The notes beneath the pieces are model-generated. The model made no database searches. It saw only the letters and a list, made by a program, of their open reading frames with translations, and had not been told where the DNA came from. A program made the position numbers and the translations under genes. Source: Rhodopseudomonas telluris (lineage in GTDB: Bacteria > Pseudomonadota > Alphaproteobacteria > Rhizobiales > Xanthobacteraceae). Taken from it: a stretch of 64,000 nt of DNA. The stretch is taken from positions 62,001 through 126,000 of the forward strand of contig NZ_JBHLWM010000001.1 of NCBI RefSeq assembly GCF_042432815.1, written 5' to 3'. This document shows, in pieces, positions 26,226 through 35,611 of the stretch. Positions within the stretch are counted from its first letter, which is position 1; the number at the start of each line of letters is the position of its first letter.

Positions 26226-26352
26226 CGAGGCACGATGTCGCATCGTTGATCGCGTCGTGGTTCTCAGCAAAGGCGCGGAGGAAGCGCGCCGCGTAGTTTG
26301 AAACGATTCCAGGCGCGCAAGTCTGTACTCGGCGGCGTAACGCGTTAGAGCG

Positions 26353-26371
26353 GGTCAGAACGGTTCTGACC
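26353..26371. promoter_or_regulatory. Perfect palindrome upstream of the PepSY-TM gene
   Basis: GGTCAGAACGGTTCTGACC is a 9-1-9 perfect inverted repeat about 130 bases before the PepSY-TM start. It could bind a dimeric regulator. The rest of the 323-base gap 26182-26504 shows only the hairpin described separately. Confidence 0.4.
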
Positions 26372-26504
26372 AGCGACGATGCGCCATGACACAGTCAGCT
26401 TTTCCTCGGCCAACTTTTCTGCCGCTCTTTCTCGTGTGCGGGACGAAGCCTCGTCCCGGGTGCAGTCCGGCTGTTGCCGTGCGCTCCAACGTCGGGAGCG
26501 ACGC

Positions 26505-27818
26505 ATGAGAGCGATCTTTGGACGCTTGCATCGCTGGGCCGGGCTGCTTACCGCCGCGTTCCTGTTCTTCTCCGGTGTGACCGGCGCGATCATCTCGTGG
26601 GACCACGAGATCGACGAGACCCTCAACGCCAAGTTCTACGATGTCACATCACCGGGGCCGGCGATTCCCTCGGTCGATCTCGCCGCCAAGATCGAACAGC
26701 GCGATCCGCGGGCGCGCGTCATCTTCTTTCCGATGACGCCGGAGCCGGGCCATTCGCTGGCGTTCTTCGTGCAGCCGCGGATCGACCCGGCGACTGGCAA
26801 GCGCTACACGCTCGACTATAACCAGATCTTCCTCGACCCCAATACCGGCACCGAATTGGGCCGGCGTTACTGGGGCGCGGTGTGGCCGGTCACCAGCGAG
26901 AACTTCGTCTCGTTTCTGTACAAGCTGCACTACACCATGCAGGTCCCCGAATTCTGGGGCAGCGACCGCTGGGGCGCGCGGCTGCTCGGCATCATCGCGA
27001 TCATCTGGACGATCGACTGCTTCGTCGGCTTCTACCTGACGCTGCCGGCCCGCAAGCTGATGCGCGCCGGGCAGGCGCCGGCGGTGAAGCGCGAGCTCGG
27101 CAAGGGCTTCTGGGCGCGCTGGGCGCCGGCCTGGAAGATCAAGACCTCGGGCAGCGCCTACCGGATCAATTTCGACATTCACCGCGCCTTCAGCCTGTGG
27201 ACCTGGGCGGTGCTGTTCGTGGTCGCCTTCACGGCGTTTTCGCTCAACCTGTATTTCGAGGTGTTTTCGCCGCTGATGAAGACGGTGTCGAACTACACGC
27301 CGACGCCGTTCGAGCAGCGGCCCTATCGCAGCCTCGACGATCCCATCGAGCCGAAGATGACGTTCGCCCAGATCGCCGAGCGTGCCGCCGCGGACGGCAA
27401 GGCGCGCGGGTTCACCGAGCCGGTCGGTTCGCTGTTCTACGGCCCGGCGCACGGCGTGTATGCGGCGGCGTTCTTCAAGCCGGGCGATGATCACGGCGCC
27501 GCCGGCGTCGGCCCGGCGCAGCTGTATTACGACAGCGAGGACGGCCGTCCGCTCGGCGACCGGCTGCCCTGGGTCGGCACGGCCGCCGACATCTTCGTGC
27601 AGATGCAGTTCCCGCTTCATTCCGGCCGGATCCTTGGCCTGCCGGGCCGCATCCTGATCTCGGCGATGGGTCTGGTGGTCGCGGCGCTGTCGGTGACCGG
27701 CGTGGTGATCTGGGCGCGCAAGCGGCGGGCGCGCCTGGCGTCCCGCCGTAGCGCCGCGACTACGTCGTCTCCAGGGCGCACACCAGATCCCCGGCGCGCA
27801 GGGTCTGCCCCGGCTTGA
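26505..27818 (+). CDS. PepSY-associated TM-helix membrane protein
   Basis: The 437-residue protein has four membrane helices in the PepSY-TM arrangement: one at residues 10-32 (WAGLLTAAFLFFSGVTGAII), a periplasmic PepSY-like region, then LLGIIAIIWTIDCFVGFYL, WTWAVLFVVAFTAFSLNL and GLVVAALSVTGVVIWA. Conserved histidines occur in LHRWAG, KLHYTM and DIHRAFSLW. Such proteins often accompany siderophore receptors and are proposed inner-membrane ferric reductases or peptidase inhibitors. GGGAG precedes ATG 26505. The last 59 bases overlap the convergent guanidine carboxylase gene. Confidence 0.82.
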   Translation: MRAIFGRLHRWAGLLTAAFLFFSGVTGAIISWDHEIDETLNAKFYDVTSPGPAIPSVDLAAKIEQRDPRARVIFFPMTPEPGHSLAFFVQPRIDPATGKRYTLDYNQIFLDPNTGTELGRRYWGAVWPVTSENFVSFLYKLHYTMQVPEFWGSDRWGARLLGIIAIIWTIDCFVGFYLTLPARKLMRAGQAPAVKRELGKGFWARWAPAWKIKTSGSAYRINFDIHRAFSLWTWAVLFVVAFTAFSLNLYFEVFSPLMKTVSNYTPTPFEQRPYRSLDDPIEPKMTFAQIAERAAADGKARGFTEPVGSLFYGPAHGVYAAAFFKPGDDHGAAGVGPAQLYYDSEDGRPLGDRLPWVGTAADIFVQMQFPLHSGRILGLPGRILISAMGLVVAALSVTGVVIWARKRRARLASRRSAATTSSPGRTPDPRRAGSAPA

Positions 27819-30800
27819 CGTTCACGCTGCGGACGACGCCCTGCACCGTCGCGGGAATCGCGATCTCCATCTTCATGGATTCGATCACCGCGATGGTCTG
27901 CCCGGCCTCGACCGTCGCGCCTTCCGCCACCGTGAGCTTCCAGACATTGCCCGGCACTTCGGAGAACACGCCGACGTGGCCGTCCGGAATGTCCTCGCTC
28001 GGCCCTTCGGCGAGGTCGGCATCGTCGGCGACCTGATCGAGCCGCAGCTCCTTCCAGCGCTGGCGCTCGGCTTCGAACGCCGCCTGCTGCGTCGTCTTGA
28101 AGGCGGTGATCGACGCGGCGTTGTCCTGCAGGCTTTTGGCGTAGTCGGCTGCTGAGAACACAGTGTCTTCGATCTGCAGCGGATAGGCGCCGTGCGGAAA
28201 CGCCTCGCGGGCGTCGAGCAGTTCCTCGGCGCTCACCGGGAAGAACCGGATCTGGTCGAAGAACCGCAGCAGCCAGGGATGGCCCGGCTTGAACTCCGGC
28301 GTCGAGCGCCAGGCGTTCCACATCTGGATGGTGCGGCCGAACAGCTGATAGCCGCCGGGGCCTTCCATGCCGTAGATGCACATATAGGCGCCGCCGATGC
28401 CGACGGCGTTCTCCGGCGTCCAGGTCCGGGCCGGATTGTACTTCGTCGTCACCAGCCGATGCCGCGGATCGACCGGGGTCGCCACCGGCGCGCCGAGATA
28501 AACGTCGCCGAGGCCGAGCACCAGATAGCTGGCGTCGAACACGATGCGCTGGACCGCGTCCTCGTCGGGCAGGCCGTTGATGCGACGGATGAACTCGATG
28601 TTGGACGGACACCACGGCGCATCCGGCCGCACCAGCTCCTGATACTTGCGCATCGCCAGCACCGCCTGCGGATCGTTCCACGACAGCGGCAGATGCACGA
28701 TGCGGCTCGGCACCTGCATGGCGTCGACCGCCGGCAGGTCGCGTTCGAGTTCGCCGAGCACATTGAGCAGCTTGCGGCGCGAGAGCTGCGTGCTGTCGTA
28801 GTGGATCTGCAGCGAGCGGATGCCGGGCGTCAGATCGATCAGTCCGGGCAGCCTGGCCTGCGCCACCGCCTCGGCCAGCACATGCACGCGCAGCCGCAGC
28901 GCGATGTCGAGCTCCATCGGGCCGTATTCGATCAACAAATTGTCGTCGCCGGCGCGGCGATACACCACCGGAATCGCCTGATCGTCGCGGCGGCCGACGA
29001 TCGCCGAGCCGAGCTCGGGCGACGCGCGCAGCACCGTCGGCCCCGCCACCGGATCCTCGGCGCGGGCGATCGGCACGAAGCGCAGCTTGTCGCCCGGGCG
29101 AAGCTGGCCGACCTTCCACAGCTCCTCGCGGGCCACCACGGCCGGGCAGACGAAGCCGCCGAGGCTCGGGCCATCGGGGCCGAGGATGATCGGCATGTCG
29201 CCGGTGAAGTCGATCGAGCCGATCGCGTAGGCATTGTCGTGGATGTTGGAGGGATGCAGCCCGGCCTCGCCGCCGTCGGTGCGCGCCCATTGCGGCTTCG
29301 GGCCGATCAGCCGCACGCCGGTGCGCGCCGAATTGAAGTGCACCTCGTAGGTCGCGTCGAACAGCGTCGCGATGTCGTCGTCGCGGAAGAAGTCCGGCGC
29401 GCCGTGCGGGCCGTAGATCACGCCGATCCGCCAGTCGCGGGTGAGCGGCGGGATCTCCTCCGCCGTCGCGGCGCGCGGCGTCGGAAGCGGCGCGGCGGGC
29501 GCCGCGACGTGCAGCACGTCGCCGGCCTTCAGCACGCCGGTGGCGTGGCCGCCGAACGCGCCGAGCATGAACACCGCGCGCGAGCCGAGGATCTTTGGCG
29601 CGTCGAAGCCGCCGCGCACCGCCAGGTAGCAGCGCTGGCCCGATCCTTCGACCTTGCCGATCGCCAGCGTCTGGCCGGCTTTCACGGCGATCGGCGCATG
29701 ATGGCCGACCTCGCCGCCGTCGAGCCGCGCCACCATATGGGCGCCGGCCAGCGCCACCACCGCATCGGTGTTGAAGCGCAGCGTCGGGCCGTTGACGGTG
29801 AGTTCGAGCGCCGCGGTGGTCTCTGGATTGCCGGCCAGGCGATTGGCCAGCCGGAACGAGCGCTCGTCCATCGGGCCGCTCGGCGGCACGCCGACATGCC
29901 ACAGATGCAGCCGCCCCGGCAGTTCCTGCAGGCCGGACTGCGCGCCGGGCGCCAGCACGTCGATGGTGCTCGGTGCAAACGCAAAGCTCGCCAGCACATT
30001 GGTGGCGACGCGGCCGCTGTGAAACACTTCCGCCTGGGCGATCGCCCGCAAGTAGTCGAGATTGGTTTCGATGCCGGCGACGGCCGTGTCGCGCAACGCG
30101 TCGATTAGCTTGGCGATCGCGCGGGGCCGGTCCTCGGCATGGACGATGATCTTCGCCAGCATCGGATCGTAGAACGGCGTCACCTCGACGCCGGTCTCGA
30201 TCCAGCCGTCGATCCGCGCGCTATCGGGAAACGCCACTTGCGTCAGCCGGCCGGCGGAGGGGCGGAAGCCGGCGTTGGGATTTTCCGCATACAGCCGCAC
30301 TTCGATCGCCGCGCCCTGCGGTGCGCGGGGCGTATAGGTTGCCAGCGGGCTGTCGCCGGCGGCCTGCCGCACCATCCATTCGACGAGGTCGACGCCGAAC
30401 ACCGCCTCGGTGACCGGATGCTCGACCTGCAGGCGCGTGTTGACTTCGAGGAAGTAGAAATCCTCGCGATCGACGTCGTAGATGAACTCGACGGTGCCGG
30501 CGGATTCGTAGTTCACGCTCTGGCCGAGCGCGACCGCGGCCCGATGCAGCCGCGTGCGCATCGCCTCGGAGATGCCCGGCGCCGGGGTTTCCTCGACGAC
30601 CTTCTGGTTGCGCCGCTGCAGCGAGCAGTCGCGTTCGCCGAGCGCGATCACGCCGCCTTGGCCGTCGCCGAAGATCTGCACCTCGATGTGCCGCGCCACC
30701 GCGACGAAGCGCTCGAGATAGACCCGGGCATCGCCGAACGAGGCACGCGCGGTGCGCTGCACGGTGGCGAAGCGGTCGCGCAGCGTCGCCTCGTCGTGGC

Positions 30801-31308
30801 AGAGCTGCATGCCGATGCCGCCGCCGCCCGCGGTGCTCTTCAGCATCAGCGGGAAGCCGATCCGCGCCGCCTCGGTCAGCGCCTCGTCGATCGTCTCCAA
30901 AAGGCCCGATCCCGGCAGCAACGGCACGTTGCTTTGCTGCGCGATCTCACGCGCCTTGTGCTTCAGGCCGAAGGCGTCGAGATGCTCCGGCCGCGGGCCG
31001 ATGAAGGCGATGCCGTGCTGCGCCAGCCGCTCGGCGAAGCCGCGGTTTTCCGACAGGAAGCCATAGCCGGGGTGCACCGCCTGCGCGCCGGTGGCGAGGC
31101 AGGCCGCAATGATCGCGTCGACATTGAGATAGCTCTCGGCCGCCGGCGCGGGACCGACGCGGACGGCTTCGTCGGCGTCCAGCACCGCGCGGGTGAAGCG
31201 GTCGGCGTCGGAATAGACCGCCACCGAGCGGATGCCCATGCGGCGCAGCGTGCGGCCGATCCGCGAGGCGATTTCGCCGCGGTTGGCAATCAGGACCTTA
31301 TCGAACAT
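27760..31308 (-). CDS. Biotin-dependent guanidine carboxylase (usually annotated urea carboxylase)
   Basis: The 1182-residue enzyme has biotin carboxylase (residues 1-450: KVLIANRGEIASRI, TAGGGGIGM at 159-167, FLEVNTRLQVEH), a carboxyltransferase made of allophanate-hydrolase-like halves (from about 470: HVGVPPSGPMDERSFRLANRL, PDGPSLGGFVCPAVV) and a biotinyl domain (ESMKMEIA, lysine about 1146). Guanidine is carboxylated to carboxyguanidine at the expense of ATP and bicarbonate. Members next to DUF1989 genes and a guanidine-I riboswitch, as here, prefer guanidine over urea. It is the last gene of the operon; no allophanate hydrolase follows. Confidence 0.88.
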   Translation of the reverse strand: MFDKVLIANRGEIASRIGRTLRRMGIRSVAVYSDADRFTRAVLDADEAVRVGPAPAAESYLNVDAIIAACLATGAQAVHPGYGFLSENRGFAERLAQHGIAFIGPRPEHLDAFGLKHKAREIAQQSNVPLLPGSGLLETIDEALTEAARIGFPLMLKSTAGGGGIGMQLCHDEATLRDRFATVQRTARASFGDARVYLERFVAVARHIEVQIFGDGQGGVIALGERDCSLQRRNQKVVEETPAPGISEAMRTRLHRAAVALGQSVNYESAGTVEFIYDVDREDFYFLEVNTRLQVEHPVTEAVFGVDLVEWMVRQAAGDSPLATYTPRAPQGAAIEVRLYAENPNAGFRPSAGRLTQVAFPDSARIDGWIETGVEVTPFYDPMLAKIIVHAEDRPRAIAKLIDALRDTAVAGIETNLDYLRAIAQAEVFHSGRVATNVLASFAFAPSTIDVLAPGAQSGLQELPGRLHLWHVGVPPSGPMDERSFRLANRLAGNPETTAALELTVNGPTLRFNTDAVVALAGAHMVARLDGGEVGHHAPIAVKAGQTLAIGKVEGSGQRCYLAVRGGFDAPKILGSRAVFMLGAFGGHATGVLKAGDVLHVAAPAAPLPTPRAATAEEIPPLTRDWRIGVIYGPHGAPDFFRDDDIATLFDATYEVHFNSARTGVRLIGPKPQWARTDGGEAGLHPSNIHDNAYAIGSIDFTGDMPIILGPDGPSLGGFVCPAVVAREELWKVGQLRPGDKLRFVPIARAEDPVAGPTVLRASPELGSAIVGRRDDQAIPVVYRRAGDDNLLIEYGPMELDIALRLRVHVLAEAVAQARLPGLIDLTPGIRSLQIHYDSTQLSRRKLLNVLGELERDLPAVDAMQVPSRIVHLPLSWNDPQAVLAMRKYQELVRPDAPWCPSNIEFIRRINGLPDEDAVQRIVFDASYLVLGLGDVYLGAPVATPVDPRHRLVTTKYNPARTWTPENAVGIGGAYMCIYGMEGPGGYQLFGRTIQMWNAWRSTPEFKPGHPWLLRFFDQIRFFPVSAEELLDAREAFPHGAYPLQIEDTVFSAADYAKSLQDNAASITAFKTTQQAAFEAERQRWKELRLDQVADDADLAEGPSEDIPDGHVGVFSEVPGNVWKLTVAEGATVEAGQTIAVIESMKMEIAIPATVQGVVRSVNVKPGQTLRAGDLVCALETT

Positions 31309-31310
31309 GA

Positions 31311-31946
31311 TCAGTCCTCGCCCGCCTCGTAGATCACCACCTGCACCGGCGTCGGGAAGAAGCCGTTGCAGGGGTTGTTGACCTGCGGGCAGTTCGAGAT
31401 CAGGCACAGCACGTCCATCTCGGCGACCATCTCGACGTAGTCGCCGGGCTTCGACACGCCGTCGACCACGGTGAAATTGCCGGATGGATCGATCGGCACG
31501 TTCATGAAGAAGTTCAGGTTCGGCACGATGTCGCGCTTCGACAGGCCATGCTTGGCGGCTTCGATGATGAAGTTCTCGCGGCAGGCGTGCAGGTACTTGG
31601 TCTGGTGGCCGAACCGCACGGTGTTGCTCTCGCACGAACAGGCGCCGGCCGAGGTGTCGTGCAGGCCGCAGCTGTCCGCGACCATGCGCAGCATGGTGCG
31701 GCCTTCGGTCGACATGATGCGCGTGCCGGTCGACACATAGGCCGAGCCCTGCGCGCGCAACGTATCCTGACCGCTGTAGCGCTCGCCGTGATCATCGGCG
31801 GCGTAGAACAGCGTATCGACCGCCTGCTGGCCGTGGCTGTCGACGATGCGGAGCGTCTGGCCCTTGCGGATGATCGCCGACCACGGCACGCGGGCGGGAA
31901 TCGTGGTGTCGAGCACGATGCGGGCGGAGGCGGGAATCGCGGTCAT
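31311..31946 (-). CDS. DUF1989 carboxyguanidine deiminase subunit (urea carboxylase-associated type)
   Basis: The 211-residue DUF1989 protein has TLRIVDSHGQQAVDTLFY, GTRIMSTEGRTMLRMVADS, a cysteine-rich GACSCESNTVRFG, and the ending SNCPQVNNPCNGFFPTPVQV. With the neighbouring paralogue it forms the heteromeric carboxyguanidine deiminase CgdAB, which releases ammonia and yields allophanate. I cannot say from sequence alone which of the two is CgdA. It is two bases from the carboxylase gene and two bases from its paralogue, a tightly packed operon. Confidence 0.87.
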   Translation of the reverse strand: MTAIPASARIVLDTTIPARVPWSAIIRKGQTLRIVDSHGQQAVDTLFYAADDHGERYSGQDTLRAQGSAYVSTGTRIMSTEGRTMLRMVADSCGLHDTSAGACSCESNTVRFGHQTKYLHACRENFIIEAAKHGLSKRDIVPNLNFFMNVPIDPSGNFTVVDGVSKPGDYVEMVAEMDVLCLISNCPQVNNPCNGFFPTPVQVVIYEAGED

Positions 31947-31948
31947 GC

Positions 31949-32791
31949 TCACGCCCTCCCTGCAACGCCGGAGGCGAGATAGAACGCGTTGTTCTCGAAC
32001 GCGCGCTTGGCTTCGAGCGAGACCGTGCGGCACAGATCGTCGGCGGCGGGCTCGGGGGCCTGATAGCGGATGATCTCGACATCGCCGGGCGCGTAGGTCG
32101 GTGACGGATCGAGCGGATGCGGACAGTTCGACAGCGCCACCAGCAGGTCGAGCTCGGCGCGCAGGTCGACGAAGTCGCCCTTGGTACGGCGCTCGCCATG
32201 CCATTCGAACCGCCCCTGTGCGTCGACATTCACCGGCGCGAACAGCGAGACGCACGGGTGCAGGTCGCGGCGGTCGAGCCCGAGCTTGCCGGCGGCGAGC
32301 ACGAAGTTGTCACGGGTGTTGCGGAAGTTCTTGGCGCCGTAGCGCGCCGCGTTGGTGGCAGCGTTGGAGCCGCCCACCATGGTGTCGTGCGCGCCGCTGG
32401 TGTCCTGCACGATCGACAGCAGCGCCCGGCCCATATCGGACAGGATCACGCGGCCTTTGCGCAGGCTCGCCGCCCATTGCACCTTGATGGTGTCGGCGTG
32501 GTTCAGCCGCTCGCTCGGGTCGTGCGCATTCCAGGCCTGCAGGCTGACGCAGGCGGTGCCGCTGGCATTGACGATGCGCAGCGCCTCGCCGCGCGCGAGC
32601 TTCGTGACCCAGTACCAGCCGCCCGGCACGGTCTCGCGATGGATGATCGCGTCCTCGGCGATCGGCGCGCCGTCGCGCGGCGTCGGCGGCGGCAGCGCCT
32701 TCGGCGCCTGCTGCTGGCCGAGCGCCTTGTGGTGTTCGTAGCGCTGGCGGTTGGCCTCGACTTCGGCCTTCTCGTGCTCTGTCAGGATCAT
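31949..32791 (-). CDS. DUF1989 carboxyguanidine deiminase partner subunit
   Basis: This longer DUF1989 paralogue (280 residues) has an extra charged N-terminus (TEHEKAEVEANRQRYEHHKA), then RGEALRIVNASGTACVSLQAW, SDMGRALLSIVQDTSGAHD, and SNCPHPLDPSPTYAPGDVEI. Comparison with its partner shows the same SNCP motif but fewer cysteines in the central loop, so the two probably contribute unequally to the active site. ATG 32791 is preferred over TTG 32812. It lies between the transporter ATPase and the partner subunit. Confidence 0.86.
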   Translation of the reverse strand: MILTEHEKAEVEANRQRYEHHKALGQQQAPKALPPPTPRDGAPIAEDAIIHRETVPGGWYWVTKLARGEALRIVNASGTACVSLQAWNAHDPSERLNHADTIKVQWAASLRKGRVILSDMGRALLSIVQDTSGAHDTMVGGSNAATNAARYGAKNFRNTRDNFVLAAGKLGLDRRDLHPCVSLFAPVNVDAQGRFEWHGERRTKGDFVDLRAELDLLVALSNCPHPLDPSPTYAPGDVEIIRYQAPEPAADDLCRTVSLEAKRAFENNAFYLASGVAGRA

Positions 32792-32830
32792 GGTTGTCTT
32801 CCCATCAGACAAACGCCGGGTCGTCCCGGC

Positions 32831-33622
32831 TCATGCTCCCTGTTCGGCCGGGTCGTCCCGGCCGGAGCGGTTCGGATGCACCAGCCGCGGCTGCGCGACG
32901 CGCCGCGGATAGATTTCGAGGTCGCGCGAGATCGTCGCGCCGTAACGTTCACGTTCTTCGGGGCGGTCGCGGTGGCGCTCGAACGCGATCACCCGCGTCG
33001 CCAGCCGGAACGCTTCCGACAGATCGTGCGTCACCATCACCACGGTGAGTTCGGTCTCGTTCCACAGCCGCTTCATCAGTTCGTGAATCTCGGCGCGGAT
33101 ACCCGGATCGAGCGCGCCGAACGGCTCGTCGAGCAGCAGGATTTTTGGTCCGCGCATGATCGCCTGCGCCAGCGCGAGGCGCTGCTGCATGCCGCCGGAC
33201 AGCGCCGCCGGATATTTCGACTCGTGGCCCTTCAGCCCGACCTCGTCGAGCAGCGCCATCGCCTGCTCGGTCGCTGCCCGCATGGCCGCGCCGAACAGCC
33301 GGCCGAGCAGCTTCGACTGCTGCAGCTCGCGGCCGAGCAGCACGTTCTGCAGCACGGTGAGATGCGGAAACACCGAGTAGCGCTGAAACACCACGCCGCG
33401 ATCGGCGTCGGGCTCGGGCTTCAGCGGCGCGCCGTCGACCAGGATGCGGCCGCGGCTCGGCGTCTCCTCGCCGAGCAGCATCCGCAGGAAGGTGGTCTTG
33501 CCGCAGCCCGACGGTCCGACCAAAGCGAGAAAGGCGCGCGGCGCGACGTCGAGCGTGATGCGCTCGAGCACGATGTGATCGCCGTATTCCTTCCAGACAT
33601 CCTCGAAGCGGATCGCGCTCAT
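32831..33622 (-). CDS. ABC transporter ATP-binding protein, NitT/TauT type (guanidine uptake)
   Basis: The 263-residue ATPase carries Walker A LVGPSGCGKTTFLRMLLG, Q-loop VVFQRYSVFPHLTV, signature LSGGMQQRLALAQAIM, Walker B ILLLDEPFGALDP and VMVTHDLSEAF. A 30-residue C-terminal extension is rich in Arg and Pro. It belongs with the permease and binding protein upstream and starts within the permease stop codon. Family members take up nitrate, taurine or small cations; the riboswitch argues for guanidinium. Confidence 0.86.
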   Translation of the reverse strand: MSAIRFEDVWKEYGDHIVLERITLDVAPRAFLALVGPSGCGKTTFLRMLLGEETPSRGRILVDGAPLKPEPDADRGVVFQRYSVFPHLTVLQNVLLGRELQQSKLLGRLFGAAMRAATEQAMALLDEVGLKGHESKYPAALSGGMQQRLALAQAIMRGPKILLLDEPFGALDPGIRAEIHELMKRLWNETELTVVMVTHDLSEAFRLATRVIAFERHRDRPEERERYGATISRDLEIYPRRVAQPRLVHPNRSGRDDPAEQGA

Positions 33623-34437
33623 TCCGCCCTCACCGATGCAAACCACGGGAAGGCCTTGCGCTGTAGCAGCCGCAGCGCGAAGTCCATGGCGAAGGCGAGC
33701 AGCGTGATCCAGATGACGTAAGGGATGATGATGTCCATCGCCAGATAACGCCGCACCAGGAAGATCCGATAGCCGAGGCCGGAGTCCGAGGCGATCGCCT
33801 CGGCGGCGATCAGGAACAGCCAGGCGGGGCCGAGCTGCAGCCGCAGCGAGTCGATCAGCCGCGGCAGGATCTGCGGCAGCACGACGCGGAGCGCGATCTG
33901 CCAGGTCGAGCCGCCGAGGGTCTGCGCCTTGATCAGTTGCTCGCGCGGCAGCTCCTGCACCTTCATCGACAGGTCGCGGATGATGCAGGGCAGCGTGCCG
34001 ATCACGATCAGCGCGATTTTGGAATTCTCGCCGAGCCCCATCACGATGAACAGGATCGGCAGCAGCGCCAGCGGCGGCACCATCGAGGTGACCGAAACGA
34101 ACGGGCCGAGCAGCGCGTTCGCGCTCGGCAGCAGGCCGATAACGATGCCGAGTAGCAGCGCCGCCGCGGTCGAGATCGCCAGCGCCGACACCAGCCGGAT
34201 CACGCTGGCGATCGTGTCGGTCCACATCAGATAGTTGCCGGTGCGGGCGTCGACCTGAAACGCCATCTGCTTGACCGCCTGCATCATGCTGGTCAGCGCC
34301 GGCAGCAGCTTGTCGTTGGGGTTCTCCGCCAGCCGCGCCTCGGAGCCGACGAAGTAAGCGATCGCCACCAGCACGAACGGCAGCGCGGCCATGTAGAAGG
34401 CCAGTTGCCGTCCGGGTCTGATGTTGATGAGGCGCAT
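33619..34437 (-). CDS. ABC transporter permease, NitT/TauT type (guanidine uptake)
   Basis: A 272-residue binding-protein-dependent permease with about six membrane helices and the cytoplasmic EAA-like loop around REQLIKAQTLGGSTWQIALR. The periplasmic segment after the first helix (ENPNDKLLPALTSMMQAV) is typical of the NitT/TauT branch. ATG 34437 gives M-R-L-I-N-I. It follows the binding-protein gene by 33 bases and overlaps the ATPase gene by ATGA. Confidence 0.86.
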   Translation of the reverse strand: MRLINIRPGRQLAFYMAALPFVLVAIAYFVGSEARLAENPNDKLLPALTSMMQAVKQMAFQVDARTGNYLMWTDTIASVIRLVSALAISTAAALLLGIVIGLLPSANALLGPFVSVTSMVPPLALLPILFIVMGLGENSKIALIVIGTLPCIIRDLSMKVQELPREQLIKAQTLGGSTWQIALRVVLPQILPRLIDSLRLQLGPAWLFLIAAEAIASDSGLGYRIFLVRRYLAMDIIIPYVIWITLLAFAMDFALRLLQRKAFPWFASVRAE

Positions 34438-34470
34438 CGTCGAGTTCCGAGATTGCTGGAGAGCGGCTGC

Positions 34471-35541
34471 TTACAGCTTGCCCTGCGCGGCCATGTCCAT
34501 GTAGCTGGCGTCGAAGCGCAGCTTCACGTTGGACTTGTCGCCCAGCACGGTCTTGTCGGCGAGCTCGATGCCGACCGCGTCGGCCGACTTCGCGCCCTTG
34601 CCGAGCAGATCCTTCTCGAACAGGAATTTGCGGACGCGGTCCATCGTGGCGCCGACCGTGGCGCTCTTGGTGAAGGCCTCGGCGTCGGCGGCCTTGTCGA
34701 ACAGCTTGGTCGAGGCGAGCTGGCTGTCGAAGCCGGCGAGATCGGTGCCGGAGGCCTTCGCCATCGCTTCCTTGGCGGCTTTGCCTTCGGCGCCGGCCGC
34801 CTGCATCTTGCTGATCGTCTCGTACCAGATCCCGACCAGCGCCTTGGCGAAGTTCGGATTGTCCTTTACGACGCCGGTGTTGGCGACCATCAGGTCCATG
34901 ATCTCACCGGGAATCTGCGAGGAGTCGAACACCTTCTTGGCGTCCGGCGCGGACAGGATTTCGGAGACGATCGGATTCCAGGTCACGACCGCCGTGACTT
35001 CCGGCGTCTTGTAGGCGGCGGCGAGGTCGGCGTCGGAAGTGTTGACGACCTTGATGTCCTTCTCGCTGAGACCCTTGGTCTCCAGCGCGCGCGCCAGCAG
35101 ATAATGCGACACCGAGAACTCGACGAGATTGACCTTCTGCCCTTTGATGGCGGCGAGGTCGGTCTTGTTCTTCAGGATCACCGCGTCGTTGCCGTTGGAG
35201 AAGTCGCCCATCACCACCGCGGTGGTATCGACGCCGCCCGCGGCCGGGATCGACAGCGCGTCCATGTTGGTGATCGTCACCGCGTCGTAGCCGCCGGCGG
35301 TGTACTGGTTGATCGACTCGACGTAGTCGTTGAACTGCTTCACCTCGATGGTGATGCCGTATTTGTCGGCCCATTTCTTGACGATGCCGGTGTCGGCCGC
35401 ATAGCCCCAGGGCATCCAGCCGACATAGATCGACCAAGCGACCTTGAAGTCCTTTTTCGGCGCGGCGGAGGCTCCGGCGACGCTGAGCGCCACGATCGAG
35501 CCGGCGAGAATCAGGGAAGACAGGAAACGTGTTGTCCGCAT
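34471..35541 (-). CDS. Periplasmic substrate-binding protein, probable guanidinium binder
   Basis: The 356-residue binding protein has a signal peptide (SLILAGSIVALSVAGASAAP) and NitT/TauT features: KVAWSIYVGWMPWGYAADTGIV, AGGYDAVTITNMDALSIPA, and NGNDAVILKNKTDLAAIKG. It opens the operon directly behind the guanidine-I riboswitch, as in many guanidine operons. The several Trp and acidic residues early in the mature protein could form a cation pocket, but this is inference. A GAGGAACTGACCG ribosome site precedes ATG 35541. Confidence 0.87.
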   Translation of the reverse strand: MRTTRFLSSLILAGSIVALSVAGASAAPKKDFKVAWSIYVGWMPWGYAADTGIVKKWADKYGITIEVKQFNDYVESINQYTAGGYDAVTITNMDALSIPAAGGVDTTAVVMGDFSNGNDAVILKNKTDLAAIKGQKVNLVEFSVSHYLLARALETKGLSEKDIKVVNTSDADLAAAYKTPEVTAVVTWNPIVSEILSAPDAKKVFDSSQIPGEIMDLMVANTGVVKDNPNFAKALVGIWYETISKMQAAGAEGKAAKEAMAKASGTDLAGFDSQLASTKLFDKAADAEAFTKSATVGATMDRVRKFLFEKDLLGKGAKSADAVGIELADKTVLGDKSNVKLRFDASYMDMAAQGKL

Positions 35542-35569
35542 CGGTCAGTTCCTCACATCAAGACACAAT

Positions 35570-35605
35570 GAGGAATTGAAACGGACCATCGTTTGCCAAT
35601 TCCTC
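35570..35605 (-). promoter_or_regulatory. Hairpin between the guanidine aptamer and the start codon
   Basis: GAGGAATTG and CAATTCCTC plus AAACG/CGTTT give a stem of about 14 base pairs with a 2-base bulge and a 6-base loop. Its upstream arm overlaps GCCGAG, which could instead pair with CTCGGC (35727-35732) near the aptamer's 5' end. It is a good candidate for the expression platform; no clean U-run follows. Confidence 0.55.
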
Positions 35606-35611
35606 GGCTTA

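Noticed and set aside
28192..30108. 638-codon plus-strand open frame inside the carboxylase gene
   Set aside because: Shadow frame; the minus strand holds a full-length biotin carboxylase with all motifs.
27760..31308. Urea carboxylase in the strict sense
   Set aside because: The DUF1989 pair and the guanidine-I riboswitch point to guanidine as substrate, and no allophanate hydrolase is attached.
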